Shown piece after piece: positions 5,900 through 7,108 of a DNA stretch of 7,108 nucleotides. The stretch comes from Phycisphaerae bacterium (GTDB lineage: Bacteria > Planctomycetota > Phycisphaerae > UBA1845 > UTPLA1). Within the stretch, counting starts at the first letter, position 1. The number at the start of each line of letters is the position of its first letter. The stretch is taken from NCBI GenBank assembly GCA_016935885.1, contig JAFGQA010000171.1, forward strand, positions 1-7,108, in the 5' to 3' direction. Under the pieces are notes generated by a model, which saw only the letters and a list, made by a program, of their open reading frames with translations, had not been told where the DNA came from and made no database searches. The position numbers and the translations under genes are program-made.

Positions 5900-7108
5900 T
5901 CATTGCTTCCGGATCACCTCGACCATGTGCAGCACGGTCTCCGCGGCACGGGAACGGATGGTCACGTCGAGGTCCGCGGCGTGAGCGGTTGTCGGGGACG
6001 GCTCGATGGGGACGACGTATTCACGCCAGCGCCCGGTATCCGTCAGCGGGATCTCCCAGGACTGCTCCTGCACGGACAGGGTTGGGGACGCGGTTCCGGA
6101 ATCGAGGTACACGACGCGCACGCTCGCCGGCTTCCCGGCCAGGCTGCGGGCGAACTCCGGGTCGGGGCGGAGACGCATCGCCTCGCCCGCGGGAAGCACG
6201 CGGGCCCAGGTGCCGAAGCGCTGGTCCTCCGGGCCCACGAGACGGCGCTCGGCGGTCTGGTCGGGCAAGCGCTCCATCAGGAAGGTGTAGTCGCCCTTGA
6301 GAAAGGAGCCTTCCCGAAAGGCGACCCAGGCGCCGGGAGAGCGTGCCGGCGAGGCGTGGTAGCCGACATAGCGCGCCGCGAACTCGAAGGCCAGGCGGAA
6401 TTCGTCCTGATAGCCCGGGGGAACGGGCTTCCTCCTGTAGGTGCCGGATTCCGCAACGTTCAGGTCCGATGCGTAGACGGCGATGAACGACACGCCGCAA
6501 TGCAGATCCGCCAGGAGGCGCCAGTAGTTCCATTGCGGCGGACTGCACCAGCGCGGGTCGGTCTTGCCGCCATGGTGGCCCCAGGCGCTGGCCCATTGTT
6601 CCGCATACCCGAGCGTCGTCCCGCTGCGGCAGTAGTCGAGGAACGTCTGGTATTGCAGCTCGCCCCACGCGGCCCGCGGCTCGATCTCGGTCGAGGTGTG
6701 GAACCACGCCAGCTCGCCGCTCCGGAAGCGCGCCTCGAACGGCGCCCGCAGTTCCGGACTGATGTTGTTCCGCACGAACACCCGCACCGCGGGGGTGAAG
6801 GCATCGACAAAGGCCTGAACCACGGCCGCAAGGTAGGCGTTCCCCACCGCCATCGTCCACGGCTCCCCCGGGGGCGTGCCCGGCGGGGTGATCCATTTCG
6901 CTGCATCGCGATAGGGGGGATCGACCCGCCAGTGCTCCGTGCCCAGTGCGTTGAAATTTAGACGGATGCCCAAGACCCGCTCCCGCCACGGCGCCGACTT
7001 GACGAATGCGCCGTAGGCTTGGATGAAGGCGCAGTATGCCTGCCTGTGCTTCGGGTGCCAGTACATCAGCGTGCCTTGCGCGTCGCCCGCCTGCCCGAGC
7101 TTCTCCGG
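5900..7108 (-). CDS. GH42-like TIM-barrel protein with C-terminal beta-sandwich (protein B), 5' end cut by window edge
   Basis: The frame is open to the right edge: 14 codons precede the first visible ATG (7066), and I read them as coding, so the N-terminus and any signal peptide lie outside. Visible are 402 residues ending in TGA at 5900-5902. Residues 1-260 resemble the C-terminal half of a GH42-like barrel, with VLGIRLNFNALGTEHW (Glu58, candidate acid/base), HTSTEIEP (Glu141 or Glu143, candidate nucleophile), WNYWRLLADLHCG, FEFAARYVGY (241-250) and SPGAW (257-261). The last roughly 110 residues look like a beta-sandwich: VRVVYLDSGT, GRWREYVVPI, and a closing DLDVTIRS plus HMVEV. That pattern recurs at the end of secreted glycan-related proteins, where a ligand-binding role is plausible. 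It shares the barrel layout and the FEF/SPGAW region with the protein encoded at 1-1324. GC content is high, unlike the adjacent GH2 gene. Substrate unknown. Confidence 0.92.
   Translation of the reverse strand, partial: PEKLGQAGDAQGTLMYWHPKHRQAYCAFIQAYGAFVKSAPWRERVLGIRLNFNALGTEHWRVDPPYRDAAKWITPPGTPPGEPWTMAVGNAYLAAVVQAFVDAFTPAVRVFVRNNISPELRAPFEARFRSGELAWFHTSTEIEPRAAWGELQYQTFLDYCRSGTTLGYAEQWASAWGHHGGKTDPRWCSPPQWNYWRLLADLHCGVSFIAVYASDLNVAESGTYRRKPVPPGYQDEFRLAFEFAARYVGYHASPARSPGAWVAFREGSFLKGDYTFLMERLPDQTAERRLVGPEDQRFGTWARVLPAGEAMRLRPDPEFARSLAGKPASVRVVYLDSGTASPTLSVQEQSWEIPLTDTGRWREYVVPIEPSPTTAHAADLDVTIRSRAAETVLHMVEVIRKQ

Noticed and set aside
5715..5903. 62-codon minus-strand frame whose ATG overlaps the protein B TGA
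   Set aside because: It is Arg/Pro/Gly-rich with no motif and is crossed by the three hairpins. It is best explained as non-coding.
5717..6961. Long plus-strand reading frame opposite protein B (414 codons)
   Set aside because: Its codons coincide with those of protein B on the opposite strand, and it runs across a hairpin-rich intergenic region. The translation shows no recognisable domain.

Overview
The window is a stretch of bacterial chromosome (or metagenomic contig). Three large co-directional genes lie on the minus strand, and all look like glycoside hydrolases: two have visible export signals and the third lacks its N-terminus. Very large secreted GH2 proteins with accessory domains, next to GH42-like TIM-barrel proteins with no SusC/SusD pair, are what I would expect from the PVC group (Planctomycetota, Verrucomicrobiota, Lentisphaerota, Kiritimatiellota). 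That placement is an inference from gene style only; no phylogenetic marker is present.

Layout in transcription order, right to left. (1) 7108-5900: C-terminal 402 residues of a GH42-like TIM-barrel protein with a terminal beta-sandwich, cut by the right edge ('protein B'). (2) 5899-5667: intergenic, with three short GC-rich hairpins, then an AT-richer leader with a possible -10 box and Shine-Dalgarno of the next gene. (3) 5666-1647: complete 1339-residue exported GH2 enzyme with both catalytic glutamates, two tandem amidotransferase-like (apparently non-catalytic) domains and a C-terminal CBM9-like domain. (4) 1646-1325: intergenic, holding an orphan 55-codon protein-like segment (1613-1446) without a credible start, probably a gene remnant. 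(5) 1324-1: first 441 residues of a secreted protein of the same broad family as protein B, cut by the left edge ('protein A'). It is easy to miss because its frame has no stop in the window, while a decoy frame offers a 437-codon ORF.

The two flanking proteins share a recognisable motif region and look like distant paralogues. Both are GC-rich (about 67-78% in sampled lines). The GH2 gene and the orphan segment are clearly lower (about 43-53%). The breaks fall near 1440 and 5740, suggesting that a foreign GH2-bearing segment was placed between two older related genes. Functionally the three would cooperate outside the cytoplasm on a polysaccharide or glycoconjugate, but no substrate can be assigned. 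I found no RNA gene, CRISPR array, transposase or integrase.
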